From NCBI GenBank assembly GCA_041906465.1, contig JAYRJE010000021.1, positions 1 to 64,000 of the forward strand: DNA of 64,000 nt. The letters are read 5' to 3'. This document shows, piece after piece, positions 25,273 to 32,894 of this stretch. The notes below the pieces were generated by a model. It was not told the DNA's origin. It saw only the letters and a list, made by a program, of their open reading frames with translations, and did not search any database. The stretch comes from Didemnitutus sp041906465 (GTDB taxonomy: Bacteria > Verrucomicrobiota > Verrucomicrobiia > Opitutales > Opitutaceae). Every line of letters begins with the position of its first letter. The first letter of the stretch is position 1. The position numbers were made by a program, and so were the translations under genes.

Positions 25273-25992
25273 TTACCTACTTCGTTTTTTCAGAAGTAGG
25301 TTTTTCGGACGACCGCGCGCTTTCAGACGCAAACCTAGTTCGCGGCAGATTTTTTCAAGGTTCTGCTGTGTGAGTCCTTCAACGTAGAACTCCCGTAGAA
25401 ATTTCATCAGATCGGCCAGCGACTGAAGTGATTGAATCTGCTCCCAGTAGAGCCACAGAAAGTAACTCACTTCCTCCTTGATGCTGCCGGCGTCTCGCAG
25501 TTCTCCGCTATCATCAACGATGACCTCCGAGCCAATGGCTCTACCTTTGTTGAATGCGGCGAGTTCGCCCGCCGTCAACGGAGCCTTCGGGACATTCGTC
25601 TCAATCGCATCAGCGATCTTGAACGACGAGTCGGAGATTTTGGCGAAGCGCGCCCTGAATGCCGCAAGTTCAGGAAACTTCTTTTCGAGCGCCTCGTCAT
25701 TCGGCTGCGATAAGAACGCCTTCCATGTGCCCCCCATTCCAACCAAAGCCCCAACTTGGCGCACGCCGATTTCGGAACCGGCATCCGGAACGACCTCTTT
25801 CCTATAAGACTTTTCCGCGATCCGGCAGGCCGCGAGCACCCACGCGGGAGGCGTCGGGATCGTCGGCGGAAGCGATGGAATCAGCCCGTGCGCGAGAAGT
25901 GCTTCACACTTCATGAACGGCAATCGCCGCTCCAGTTGCGCAGCCAACGCGTTCGACAACCGCATCGCCTCGCGCTTGGTCATCTTAGCCAT
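25273..25992 (-). CDS. Unknown basic protein, first gene of the rep operon
   Basis: A 239-residue protein of unrecognised family with a helical, charged composition and a strongly basic tail (LRLKARGRPKNLLLKKRSR). The N-terminus (MAKMTKREAMRLSNALAAQL) is alpha-helical; the C-terminal part (FLREFYVEGLTQQNLEKICR ELGLRLK) resembles a helix-turn-helix-like segment followed by an RGRPK AT-hook-like motif, suggesting nucleic-acid binding. Its ATG directly follows the double TTGTCACC box on this strand. It starts the minus-strand operon with HTH, Rep and SSB-like genes, 32 bp before the HTH start. A regulatory or partition role is inferred only from position. Confidence 0.6.
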   Translation of the reverse strand: MAKMTKREAMRLSNALAAQLERRLPFMKCEALLAHGLIPSLPPTIPTPPAWVLAACRIAEKSYRKEVVPDAGSEIGVRQVGALVGMGGTWKAFLSQPNDEALEKKFPELAAFRARFAKISDSSFKIADAIETNVPKAPLTAGELAAFNKGRAIGSEVIVDDSGELRDAGSIKEEVSYFLWLYWEQIQSLQSLADLMKFLREFYVEGLTQQNLEKICRELGLRLKARGRPKNLLLKKRSR

Positions 25993-26014
25993 GGGTGACA
26001 ACTCGGGTGACAAG
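25993..26014 (-). promoter_or_regulatory. Double TTGTCACC box before the rep operon
   Basis: On the minus strand two TTGTCACC half-sites 12 bp apart end 1 bp before the start codon of the first rep-operon gene. Inverted copy of the box at 26073-26094. Confidence 0.6.
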
Positions 26015-26044
26015 TTTGCCGACAACTGATGAAGCGCCCCGATG

Positions 26045-26062
26045 CGAAAGCGCGGCTCTACC
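26045..26062 (+). repeat. Degenerate att-core copy
   Basis: CGAAAGCGCGGCTCTACC matches 17 of 18 bases of the att core. It sits between two inverted TTGTCACC boxes, the layout of an integrase-bound core with flanking arm sites. Confidence 0.45.
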
Positions 26063-26072
26063 CTTCGAAAAA

Positions 26073-26094
26073 GTTGTCACCCGAGTTGTCACCC
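26073..26094 (+). promoter_or_regulatory. Third double TTGTCACC box
   Basis: Two TTGTCACC half-sites 12 bp apart, exact inverse of the box at the rep-operon start; it does not precede a gene, which favours a recombination role. Confidence 0.55.
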
Positions 26095-26221
26095 TGTTTC
26101 AAAAAATGGGACGACAACGGCAAACTCAGGACAACTTCATTTCTGTGTATTTGCTCTCTATATCAGCCGATTACCACTCCGGATAATTCAGGCGAAAATG
26201 GGCAAAAATGCCCGGTTCAAA

Positions 26222-26259
26222 TTACGAAAGCGCTGCTCTACCAACTGAGCTATGTTGGC
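26222..26259. repeat. attR core (38-bp direct repeat)
   Basis: Right copy of the tRNA-Thr 5'-half repeat, base-for-base identical over 38 bp. The 3' half of the tRNA is missing here, so this is a duplication remnant and not a tRNA gene. Confidence 0.9.
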
Positions 26260-26394
26260 GAAAGAACGAGGGGCCGATTTCGCGGAGCGGCCCGCTCACT
26301 GGCAAGCACGTTTTTATCCCGAACGGCGCGCGACGCAAATTCCCCCGCCAGTCCAGATATTTCAGCCACCCTAGCAAGCGTGACAGAGTGCAAG

Positions 26395-26457
26395 GCAGGG
26401 CGGGGACTCCGCTCCGCGCCACGAGTTTGCAGCGGCGAAGGGACTCGCCGCCCTACC
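26395..26457. repeat. REP-like inverted pair, AGGGCGGCGAGTC family
   Basis: Inverted ~25-bp units GCAGGGCGGGGACTCCGCTC and GGTAGGGCGGCGAGTCCCTT (second read on the minus strand), 12 bp apart, between attR and the next terminator. Nothing else is seen in the ~320 bp from attR to the terminator. Confidence 0.65.
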
Positions 26458-26577
26458 ACGACGACGGCGAAGCGAACGAAAATCGCCAGTGACTCCGTCA
26501 TGTGCTTCTCGTGATGACAAGGACCTGGAAGCTACGAACTCCTGGCATGCCGGCTCCGGCACGCCTCTTCCGGACAC

Positions 26578-26602
26578 AAAAAAACCGGGCCCTCCGCCCG
26601 GT
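26578..26602 (-). terminator. Terminator of the leuA-cimA-leuB operon
   Basis: Minus-strand hairpin AACCGGGCGGAGGGCCCGGTT followed by TTTTTTT, about 80 bp after the last small gene of the operon. Confidence 0.88.
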
Positions 26603-26683
26603 TGCGGTGATTAAGTGGGTGGAAGATTTTCTGGCCGCGGCGCACCGCGTTAACGGTGCGCCGATTCGGAAGCGCGGTATTTT

Positions 26684-27004
26684 TTAGAGGCCGGCGCCGG
26701 CGCGAACGAGGATTTCGTCGCGACGCTGACGAGCGGTATCGAGATCTTTCGTCTCGAGGGACATCCGGACGCGCGACTTGGTGAGCGGCGTCGGGTGCAC
26801 GGTGTAGTGCACATACCACGTTCCGTTGTTGTTCCAGAGGTGGTGGTTCGGATTCGACTCGCGCACGCGCACCGAAGTGCGCGGGAACGCGAGCGAGGGA
26901 TCGACGGCGGCGACCGAGCGACGAATGGCGTCGCGCGGAGCTTCCATCGTGCCGCTGGGAGCGGCACCGACCTCGGAGCTGTAGCGGTTGGTTGTAGCGA
27001 TCAT
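26684..27004 (-). CDS. Small protein resembling an integrase arm-binding domain
   Basis: A 106-residue protein 20 bp downstream of leuB. The C-terminal half (HLWNNNGTWYVHYTVHPTPL TKSRVRMSLETKDLDTARQR) has the pattern of the N-terminal AP2-like DNA-binding domain of tyrosine integrases (compare ENLYRLESSGGYYALLKRGD and RSLRTKDRKPAERRL in the element integrase). No core-binding or catalytic domain follows, only a stop and a terminator. It could be a domesticated stand-alone DNA-binding protein or the remnant of another integrase. Its place within the leu operon suggests co-expression. Confidence 0.55.
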   Translation of the reverse strand: MIATTNRYSSEVGAAPSGTMEAPRDAIRRSVAAVDPSLAFPRTSVRVRESNPNHHLWNNNGTWYVHYTVHPTPLTKSRVRMSLETKDLDTARQRRDEILVRAGAGL

Positions 27005-27024
27005 GGGAAACAGGAGAGCAGAAA

Positions 27025-28104
27025 TCAGTTCCGCGCGGCGGCGAGACGCTCGCGGATGGCCGCGCCCATTTGCGCGGTGCTGAGCGGCTTGGCGGCGCCG
27101 AGGTCGCCCGTGAGCTGGCCGGCGTCGATCGTCGCGGAGACGGCGGCCTCAACGGCCTTCGCCTCGGCTTCGAGACCGAGCGAGTGGCGGAGCAACAGGG
27201 CGGCGGAAAGAATCGTGCCGGTGGGATTGGCGATGCCCTTGCCGGCGATGTCGGGCGCCGAGCCGTGAATCGGCTCGTAGAGGCCGATGCGGCCTTCGCC
27301 GAGCGAGGCGCTGGGGCACATGCCGAGCGAGCCGGCGAGCACGGCGGCTTCGTCGGTCAGGATGTCGCCGAACATGTTTTCGGTGACGATCACATCGAAC
27401 GACGGCGCGTGCGTGATGAGGCGCATGGCGCAGGAGTCGACGAGCTGGTGTTCCAGCTTCACGTCGGGGAACTCCTGGCCGACCTCGATCGCCACCTTGC
27501 GCCAGAGCCGGGAGGATTCGAGCACGTTGGCCTTGTCGACCGAGGTGACGAGCTTCCGGCGCTGTTGCGCAAGTTGGAAGGCGAGTTTCACGATACGTCG
27601 AATCTCGGCCTCGGTGTAGACGAGCGTGTCGATGGCGCGCTCGCCGGCGGGCGTCTGCTCGCGTCCCTTAGGAGTTCCGAAATAGAGTCCACCGGTGAGC
27701 TCGCGAACGACGATGAAGTCGACTCCGGCCACACGTTCGGGCTTGAGCGGAGAAAGTTTGGCGAGCGCGGGATGCGGGCTGATGGGCCGGAGATTGGCGT
27801 AAAGTCCGAGCGCCTTGCGGATCGCGAGGAGGCCTTGTTCGGGGCGAACTTTGGCCTGTGGATCGTCCCATTTAGGTCCACCAACGGCGCCGAGCAGCAC
27901 AGCATCCGCGCGACGACAGCCCTGAAGCGTTTCGTCCGGAAGTGCAGTGCCGTGGCGATCGATCGCACAGCCGCCCAAAAGGTGCTCGGTGAATTGAAAT
28001 TGGTGACCATAGTGACTCGCCACATCGGAAAGCAGAAGTCGTGCCTCGTGGACGACTTCGGGGCCGATGCCGTCCCCGGGGGTGAGTGCGATGGTTGCCT
28101 TCAT
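27025..28104 (-). CDS. leuB: 3-isopropylmalate dehydrogenase
   Basis: A 359-residue enzyme of the isocitrate/isopropylmalate dehydrogenase family: oxidises and decarboxylates 3-isopropylmalate with NAD+ in leucine synthesis, and methylmalate in citramalate-based isoleucine synthesis. Family marks are GDGIGPEVVHEA at the N-terminus, LLGAVGGPKWDD, the substrate-binding ELTGGLYFG, DKANVLESSRLWRKV, ENMFGDILTDEAAVLAGSLG and GSAPDIAGKGIANPTG. Length is normal. It follows cimA by 73 bp in the leuA-cimA-leuB unit. Confidence 0.97.
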   Translation of the reverse strand: MKATIALTPGDGIGPEVVHEARLLLSDVASHYGHQFQFTEHLLGGCAIDRHGTALPDETLQGCRRADAVLLGAVGGPKWDDPQAKVRPEQGLLAIRKALGLYANLRPISPHPALAKLSPLKPERVAGVDFIVVRELTGGLYFGTPKGREQTPAGERAIDTLVYTEAEIRRIVKLAFQLAQQRRKLVTSVDKANVLESSRLWRKVAIEVGQEFPDVKLEHQLVDSCAMRLITHAPSFDVIVTENMFGDILTDEAAVLAGSLGMCPSASLGEGRIGLYEPIHGSAPDIAGKGIANPTGTILSAALLLRHSLGLEAEAKAVEAAVSATIDAGQLTGDLGAAKPLSTAQMGAAIRERLAAARN

Positions 28105-28177
28105 TGATGCTGAGTATTTTGCACGGGAAATAACGGCCGTGCGCCGCGTGGATTGGGAATTGCTGAGCAGCCGTTTT

Positions 28178-29782
28178 TTACACGGCGGCCGGCGTTTTCG
28201 TGGAAATGGGACTGACGGCGAACTCGTAACCGTCGGCCAGTGCGAGCCAGGTGGCTTCGAGAATGTTCGTGCCCGCGCCCACCGTGCTCCAGCGGGCGTC
28301 GCCGTTGTGCCAGTCGATCAGCACGCGCGTGATCGCCGCGGTGCCGGCGCCGGTGTTCAGGATGCGGACCTTGTAGTCGGCCAAGTGAATGCCGCGCACG
28401 ATCGGAAAATGCGGCTCGAGCGCCTTGCGCAGCGCGCGGTCGAAGGCGTGCACTGGACCGTCGCCGCTGGCGGCGGTGTGCACCTCGTCGGCTTCGACCT
28501 GGAGCTTGATCGTCGCGTCGGCGAAGCGCTTCTCGTCATGCCGGGAAACCATCACGCGGTAGTCGATCAGCTTGAACGGCGCCGCGTAATCCGCCGAGCG
28601 ACGCCGCACGAGCAACGCGACGCTGGCCTCGGCAGCCTCGAACGAGAAGCCCTCGTTTTCGAGCGCCTTGATGTCCTCGACAACCTTGGCGCCGGTTTGC
28701 GCGTCGAGTGCGGTGAGGCCAAAGTTCTCAGCTTTGGAAACGAGATTCGCGCGACCGGAGAGCTCGCTGACGACGACGCGCATTTCGTTACCCACCTTCG
28801 TCGGGTCGATGTGCTGATACGCATCCGGGTGCCGCAGCATCGCGGAGACGTGCACGCCGGCCTTGTGGGCGAACGCGCTGCGACCGACGTAGGCCATGTG
28901 CTCGTTTGGAGAGACATTGGCGACCTCGGCGACGAACCGCGCGACGTCGTGCAAGCGAGCGAGCGCGCCCTCGGGCAGCGCGCGGGCGCCGAGCTTCAAT
29001 TCGAGATTCGGGATGACGATGCAGAGGTTCGCGTTGCCGCAGCGTTCGCCGTAACCGTTGATCGTGCCCTGCACATGCGCGGCGCCGGCGCGGACGCCGG
29101 CGATCGTGTTCGCCACGCCGCAACCGGTGTCGTCGTGCGTGTGCATGCCGATGCGCTGCGTCGGGCCGAAGCGCGCGCGGACGGCGCGGACGATCTCCTC
29201 GACTTGCCACGGCAGATGGCCGCCGTTGGTGTCGCAGAGCGTCAGCGTCTCCGCCCCGCCCTTCTGCGCGGCGGCGAGGGTTTTCAGCGCGTAGTCCGAG
29301 TTCGCGTCGAACGCGTCGAAGAAATGCTCGGCGTCGTAGATCACGCGCTTCCCCTGCCCGCGCAGGTAGGCGACGGTGTCCTCGATCATGCGCAGGTTCT
29401 CGTCGAGCGTCGTGCGCAGCACTTCCTCGACTTGCATGACGGACGATTTGCCGAAGATGCAGCAGACTTCCGTGCCGGCGGCGACGAGTGCCTGGACGCT
29501 TGGATCGTCAGCAGGCGCGATGTTGGCGCGGCGCGTGGCGCCGAACGCGACGATCTTGGCGTGCTTCCACGTCCGCGTGCGCGCGGCGTCGAAGAACGCG
29601 GCGTCCTTCGGGTTTGAGCCCGGCCAGCCGCCCTCGATGAACGTCACGCCGAGTTCGTCGAGTTTCTGCGCGATGCGCAGCTTGTCCTCGAGGGAATACG
29701 AGATGCCCTCGGTCTGCGCGCCGTCGCGCAGGGTGGTGTCGAAGACCTCGACGGTCGCGGGAAGATTCGGATCGCGGCTCAT
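28178..29782 (-). CDS. cimA: (R)-citramalate synthase
   Basis: A 534-residue member of the alpha-isopropylmalate synthase family. The N-terminal TIM barrel has VEVFDTTLRDGAQTEGISYS (metal-binding D and catalytic R) and GMHTHDDTGCGVANTIAGVR, then a C-terminal regulatory LeuA-dimer domain. The EGGWPGSNPKD segment and overall length match the CimA group rather than LeuA. It condenses acetyl-CoA and pyruvate to citramalate, the first step of threonine-independent isoleucine synthesis; LeuCD and LeuB process the product and IlvB/N/C/D finish it. A true LeuA is next to it, which supports the split in function. Confidence 0.9.
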   Translation of the reverse strand: MSRDPNLPATVEVFDTTLRDGAQTEGISYSLEDKLRIAQKLDELGVTFIEGGWPGSNPKDAAFFDAARTRTWKHAKIVAFGATRRANIAPADDPSVQALVAAGTEVCCIFGKSSVMQVEEVLRTTLDENLRMIEDTVAYLRGQGKRVIYDAEHFFDAFDANSDYALKTLAAAQKGGAETLTLCDTNGGHLPWQVEEIVRAVRARFGPTQRIGMHTHDDTGCGVANTIAGVRAGAAHVQGTINGYGERCGNANLCIVIPNLELKLGARALPEGALARLHDVARFVAEVANVSPNEHMAYVGRSAFAHKAGVHVSAMLRHPDAYQHIDPTKVGNEMRVVVSELSGRANLVSKAENFGLTALDAQTGAKVVEDIKALENEGFSFEAAEASVALLVRRRSADYAAPFKLIDYRVMVSRHDEKRFADATIKLQVEADEVHTAASGDGPVHAFDRALRKALEPHFPIVRGIHLADYKVRILNTGAGTAAITRVLIDWHNGDARWSTVGAGTNILEATWLALADGYEFAVSPISTKTPAAV

Positions 29783-29802
29783 GGTGTGGAAAACGTGGAG
29801 CT

Positions 29803-29869
29803 GGTAGGGCGAGTCGTCTCCGACGAGCCGCGAGCAACGCGCCGGCTCAGCGGGACGCTTCGCCCTACC
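29803..29869. repeat. REP-like inverted pair between leuA and cimA
   Basis: Inverted units GGTAGGGCGAGTCGTCTCCG and GGTAGGGCGAAGCGTCCCGC (second read on the minus strand), same family as the pairs at 7167 and 26395. It lies in the 112-bp leuA-cimA spacer, so it is transcribed within the operon and could stabilise mRNA or reduce read-through. Confidence 0.7.
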
Positions 29870-29894
29870 CGGGAAGGAAGTCGAAGTCGGCGGC

Positions 29895-31502
29895 TCATGA
29901 AACAGGGGCCTCGGCGGGAACGCTCGACTTCTGCGCGTGCACCGGCGCGGCGTTCTGGCGCGAGAGCACGAGATTCACGGCGGCGAGATAGGCTTTCGCG
30001 CTCGCGACGATGATGTCGGTGTCGGCGCCGTGGCCGTGCGCGGAGCGCTGGTCGTCGTGCTTCACGCGGACGGAAACTTCGCCGAGTGCGTCGATGCCTT
30101 CGGTGACGGCGTTGACGACGAACTCAACGAGCTCGACCGGCGTGCCGACAATCGTGGCGATCGCCTTGTAAGAAGCGTCGACTGGGCCGGTGCCGACCGC
30201 GGCATGCACGTGCAGTTTGCCGTCGGGGCCCTTGAGGCGGACCGTCGCAGTCGGGAGACCCGTCGTGCCGCAGGCAACCTGGAGATCCTCGAGCGTCCAG
30301 AGTTCGGGCGCCTGCGTGCGCTCGTCGCTGGCGAGCGCGATGAGGTCGGCGTCTTGCACCGACTTCTTGCGATCGGCGAGCTTCTTGAACTCGGCGAAGG
30401 CGCGCGCGAGCGCCTCGCCGTCGAGCGGGTAGCCGAGTTCGGCGAGGCGCTTCGAGACGGCGTTGCGGCCGGAATGCTTGCCGAGCACGAGCGTCGTCTG
30501 CGTCGCGCCGACGTCCTCGGGGCGCATGATCTCGTAGGTCTGCGCGTTCTTGATCATGCCGTCCTGGTGGATGCCGGACTCGTGCGCGAAGGCGTTGGCG
30601 CCAACGACGGCCTTGTTCGGCGGGACGGGATAACTGGTGACGCGCGAGATGAGCTTCGAGGCGCGGCAGAGCTGCTTCGAGTCGATGCCGGTTTGCAAAC
30701 CGACCTTCTCGCCGCGCGTCTTGATCGCCATGACGAGTTCCTCGAGCGAGGCGTTGCCCGCGCGCTCGCCGATGCCGTTGAGCGTGACTTCCGCCTGGCG
30801 TGCGCCGGCGCGCAGGCCCGCGAGCGTGTTGGCGACGGCGAGGCCGAGGTCGTCGTGGCAGTGCGTGGAAATGATCACGTCCTTCGCGCCGGGCGTGTTC
30901 GCGATGACGCCGGCGATCATCGCGCCGTATTCGTCGGGCATGGTGTAGCCGACGGTGTCGGGGATGTTGAGCGTGGTGGCGCCGGCCTTGATGACGGCTT
31001 CGAGCACCTCGTAGAGAAATTTCGGGTCGCTGCGGCCGGCGTCCTCGGGCGAGAACTCAACGTCGGGGCAGAGCGAGCGTGCGAACGTCACCATCTCCAC
31101 CGCGCGCGCCACGACCTCGGGGCGCGTCATGCGGAGCTTGTGCTGGAGATGAATGTCGCTGGTCGCGAGGAACGTGTGGATGCGCGGGCGCTTGGCGCCC
31201 TTGACGCCTTCCCACGCGGTCGCGATGTCGTTGCGCGTGCAGCGCGCGAGGCCGCAGATGATCGGCGGCTCGGCTTGCGGACGACCTTCGATCGGCGTCT
31301 GGCCGACTTCGGCAGCGATGGCCTGGACCGCGGCGAGGTCGTCGGGCGACGCCGCGGGGAAACCCGCCTCGATCACATCGACGCCAAGTCGCGCCAGCGT
31401 GCGGGCAACCTCGAGCTTTTCGCTGGAGGTCATGGAGGCGCCGGGAGCTTGCTCACCGTCGCGCAGGCTGGTGTCGAAAATGCGGACGTAATTCGAGGAC
31501 AT
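29895..31502 (-). CDS. leuA: 2-isopropylmalate synthase
   Basis: A 535-residue enzyme condensing acetyl-CoA with 2-oxoisovalerate, the committed step of leucine synthesis. Start is the ATG at MSSNYVRIFDTSLRDGEQAP, which puts the metal-binding motif at the N-terminus. Other marks are GLARCTRNDIATAW, STHCHDDLGLAVANTLAGLR, NGIGERAGNASLEELVMAI, ANAFAHESGIHQDGMIKN and the C-terminal regulatory LeuA-dimer domain, the usual site of leucine feedback inhibition. A short ORF ending in a terminator loop stands immediately upstream. Confidence 0.96.
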   Translation of the reverse strand: MSSNYVRIFDTSLRDGEQAPGASMTSSEKLEVARTLARLGVDVIEAGFPAASPDDLAAVQAIAAEVGQTPIEGRPQAEPPIICGLARCTRNDIATAWEGVKGAKRPRIHTFLATSDIHLQHKLRMTRPEVVARAVEMVTFARSLCPDVEFSPEDAGRSDPKFLYEVLEAVIKAGATTLNIPDTVGYTMPDEYGAMIAGVIANTPGAKDVIISTHCHDDLGLAVANTLAGLRAGARQAEVTLNGIGERAGNASLEELVMAIKTRGEKVGLQTGIDSKQLCRASKLISRVTSYPVPPNKAVVGANAFAHESGIHQDGMIKNAQTYEIMRPEDVGATQTTLVLGKHSGRNAVSKRLAELGYPLDGEALARAFAEFKKLADRKKSVQDADLIALASDERTQAPELWTLEDLQVACGTTGLPTATVRLKGPDGKLHVHAAVGTGPVDASYKAIATIVGTPVELVEFVVNAVTEGIDALGEVSVRVKHDDQRSAHGHGADTDIIVASAKAYLAAVNLVLSRQNAAPVHAQKSSVPAEAPVS

Positions 31503-31515
31503 GGCTGGAGGGAGT

Positions 31516-31546
31516 TGGGAGAGACAAAAAACGCAGCGGTTATCGC
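31516..31546 (-). terminator. Terminator/attenuator hairpin before leuA
   Basis: Perfect hairpin ACGCAGCG-ATAAC-CGCTGCGT followed by TTTTTTG on the minus strand, 14-44 bp before the leuA start. The stop codon of the 70-codon frame upstream is in the hairpin loop, so a ribosome finishing that frame would cover the stem. Confidence 0.8.
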
Positions 31547-31752
31547 TGCGTGTGGGGGCGCGGGTCGCGCGGAGAAGAGAACAACGGATTAACGAAGACG
31601 AATGAATCCGGGACGCCGGCGACGGAGGGACGCGTCGCGGGCTCGGCGGCCGCGCGCTGGCTGCGCGGATCCGCATGGGCGTCGCTCGGTGAGAACAAGT
31701 CCGTCACACGGAAGGATTCTTCGCTGCGGGTTGAGGAGGCTGGTTTGTTCAT
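31540..31752 (-). CDS. Small ORF before leuA (possible leader)
   Basis: A 70-residue frame starting MNKPASSTRSEESFRVTDLF and ending DPRPHTQR. It has no run of Leu codons, so it is not a classical leucine leader, and no good ribosome-binding site precedes the ATG. It starts 35 bp behind the ilvC terminator and ends inside the leuA terminator loop. Its VTDLFSPSDAHADP segment is loosely similar to LSEFFDESSAEPAP in the small ORF between ilvN and ilvC. It may be a regulatory leader or a small protein gene. Confidence 0.45.
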   Translation of the reverse strand: MNKPASSTRSEESFRVTDLFSPSDAHADPRSQRAAAEPATRPSVAGVPDSFVFVNPLFSSPRDPRPHTQR

Positions 31753-31784
31753 GGCGATTCGTTGTTCAAGAATCAGAGGAGAAA

Positions 31785-31812
31785 GGCGGGCGGCCGCGAG
31801 CGACCGCCCGCC
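31785..31812 (-). terminator. Terminator of the ilv operon
   Basis: Stem GGCGGGCGGTCG/CGGCCGCCCGCC on the minus strand followed by a short TTTCTCC, 24 bp behind the ilvC stop codon. The T-run is weak, so partial read-through to leuA is possible. Confidence 0.6.
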
Positions 31813-31835
31813 GGGGTAACACAACACCAAAGAGG

Positions 31836-32846
31836 TTACTTGGAGATGACGACCGGGTTGAGGAACGGCATCATCGCGCGGAGCTGCACGCCGACCTTCT
31901 CGATCGGCTGGCTGCGCTCCTTCTTGCGGAAGGCGTTCATCGTCTTGCGACCGTGCTTTTCGTTCTCGGCCATGAAGCGCTTGGCGAACTTGCCGCTCTG
32001 GATGTCGGCGAGGATGCGCTTCATCTCCTTCTGCGTCTCCTTCGTGATGACGCGCGGGCCGCTCTGGTAGTCGCCCCACTCCGCCGTGTCGGAGACGGAA
32101 TAGCGCATGTAGTTCAGACCGCCGCGATACATGAGGTCGACGATGAGCTTCAGCTCGTGGAGACACTCGAAGTAGGCGATCTCGGGCTGATAACCGGCAT
32201 CGACGAGCGTCTTGAAGCCGGCCTTCACCAGCTCGGAGCAGCCGCCGCACAACACGGCCTGTTCGCCGAATAAGTCGGTCTCGGTTTCCTCGGTGAACGT
32301 CGTCTCGAGCACGCCGGCGCGGGTGCAGCCGATGCCGCGCGCGTAGGACAGCGCGAGGGCCTTGGCCTTGCCGGAGGCGTCCTGGTGCACGGCGTAGAGT
32401 CCGGGGACGCCGCCGCCCTCCTGGAACACTTCGCGCACGCGGTGGCCGGGGCTCTTCGGCGCGACCATGCACACGTCGACATCGGTCGGCGGCTTGATGC
32501 CGCCGAAGCGGATGTTGAAGCCGTGGGCGAAGAACAGCGCCTTGCCCTTGGTCAGGTGCGGGGCGACGGACTCGCGGTAGACGCGCGCGGCGACGTGGTC
32601 GGGCACGAGCATCATGATGACGTCGGCCCATTTCGCGACGGCTTCGACGGTGTCGACCTTCAAGCCGGCCTTCTTGGCCTTCGGGCGCGACTTCGAGTCC
32701 TTCGCCAGGCCGACGCGGACGTCGACGCCGCTGTCGCGGAGATTGAGCGCGTGGGCGTGGCCTTGGGAGCCGTAGCCGACGATCGCAACTTTGCGGGCGC
32801 GGATCAGCGAGAGGTCCGCCTGCTTGTCGTAATAGATTTTAGCCAT
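31836..32846 (-). CDS. ilvC: Ketol-acid reductoisomerase
   Basis: A 336-residue class I enzyme converting acetolactate (or acetohydroxybutyrate) to the dihydroxy acid with NAD(P)H and Mg2+. The Rossmann motif VAIVGYGSQGHAHALNLRDS is followed by AKDSKS, where Ser/Lys after beta-2 favour NADPH. Catalytic acidic residues are in EETETDLFGEQAVLCGG and the E of YFECLHELKLIVDL. The last part (RKKERSQPIEKVG...) is usual for short-form enzymes. Last gene of the ilvDBN-orf-ilvC operon. Confidence 0.97.
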   Translation of the reverse strand: MAKIYYDKQADLSLIRARKVAIVGYGSQGHAHALNLRDSGVDVRVGLAKDSKSRPKAKKAGLKVDTVEAVAKWADVIMMLVPDHVAARVYRESVAPHLTKGKALFFAHGFNIRFGGIKPPTDVDVCMVAPKSPGHRVREVFQEGGGVPGLYAVHQDASGKAKALALSYARGIGCTRAGVLETTFTEETETDLFGEQAVLCGGCSELVKAGFKTLVDAGYQPEIAYFECLHELKLIVDLMYRGGLNYMRYSVSDTAEWGDYQSGPRVITKETQKEMKRILADIQSGKFAKRFMAENEKHGRKTMNAFRKKERSQPIEKVGVQLRAMMPFLNPVVISK

Positions 32847-32894
32847 GATTGAAAACGAGGGATGTGGGTTGGTGTTGTGTGAAGAAAAACTCGG

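Larger units (their letters stand above)
21402..26259. mobile_element. Integrated rolling-circle element in tRNA-Thr
   Basis: A 4.8-kb element bounded by a 38-bp perfect direct repeat. It carries a tyrosine integrase next to the tRNA, a convergent cargo gene and a minus-strand operon of unknown protein, HTH protein, HUH Rep and SSB-like protein. GC is uneven: the cargo gene is AT-richer than the rest. Genes for a coat protein, Zot-type ATPase or conjugation are absent, so it is more like an integrative plasmid or a phage satellite than a complete virus. Autonomous circular replication after excision is predicted from integrase plus Rep. Confidence 0.85.

Noticed and set aside
21402..26259. 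Inovirus (filamentous prophage)
   Set aside because: No Zot/pI-like ATPase with Walker motifs and no small coat-protein genes, although Rep and an SSB-like gene are present.
26222..26259. A second tRNA-Thr gene
   Set aside because: Only nucleotides 1-38 are present; the T-arm and 3' acceptor strand are missing.
26029..26514. A 161-codon plus-strand frame across attR
   Set aside because: It crosses the att site and repeat boxes, has no ribosome-binding site or motif and would be broken by excision.
31540..31752. Classical leucine leader peptide before leuA
   Set aside because: The frame has no consecutive Leu codons; kept only as a possible different kind of leader.
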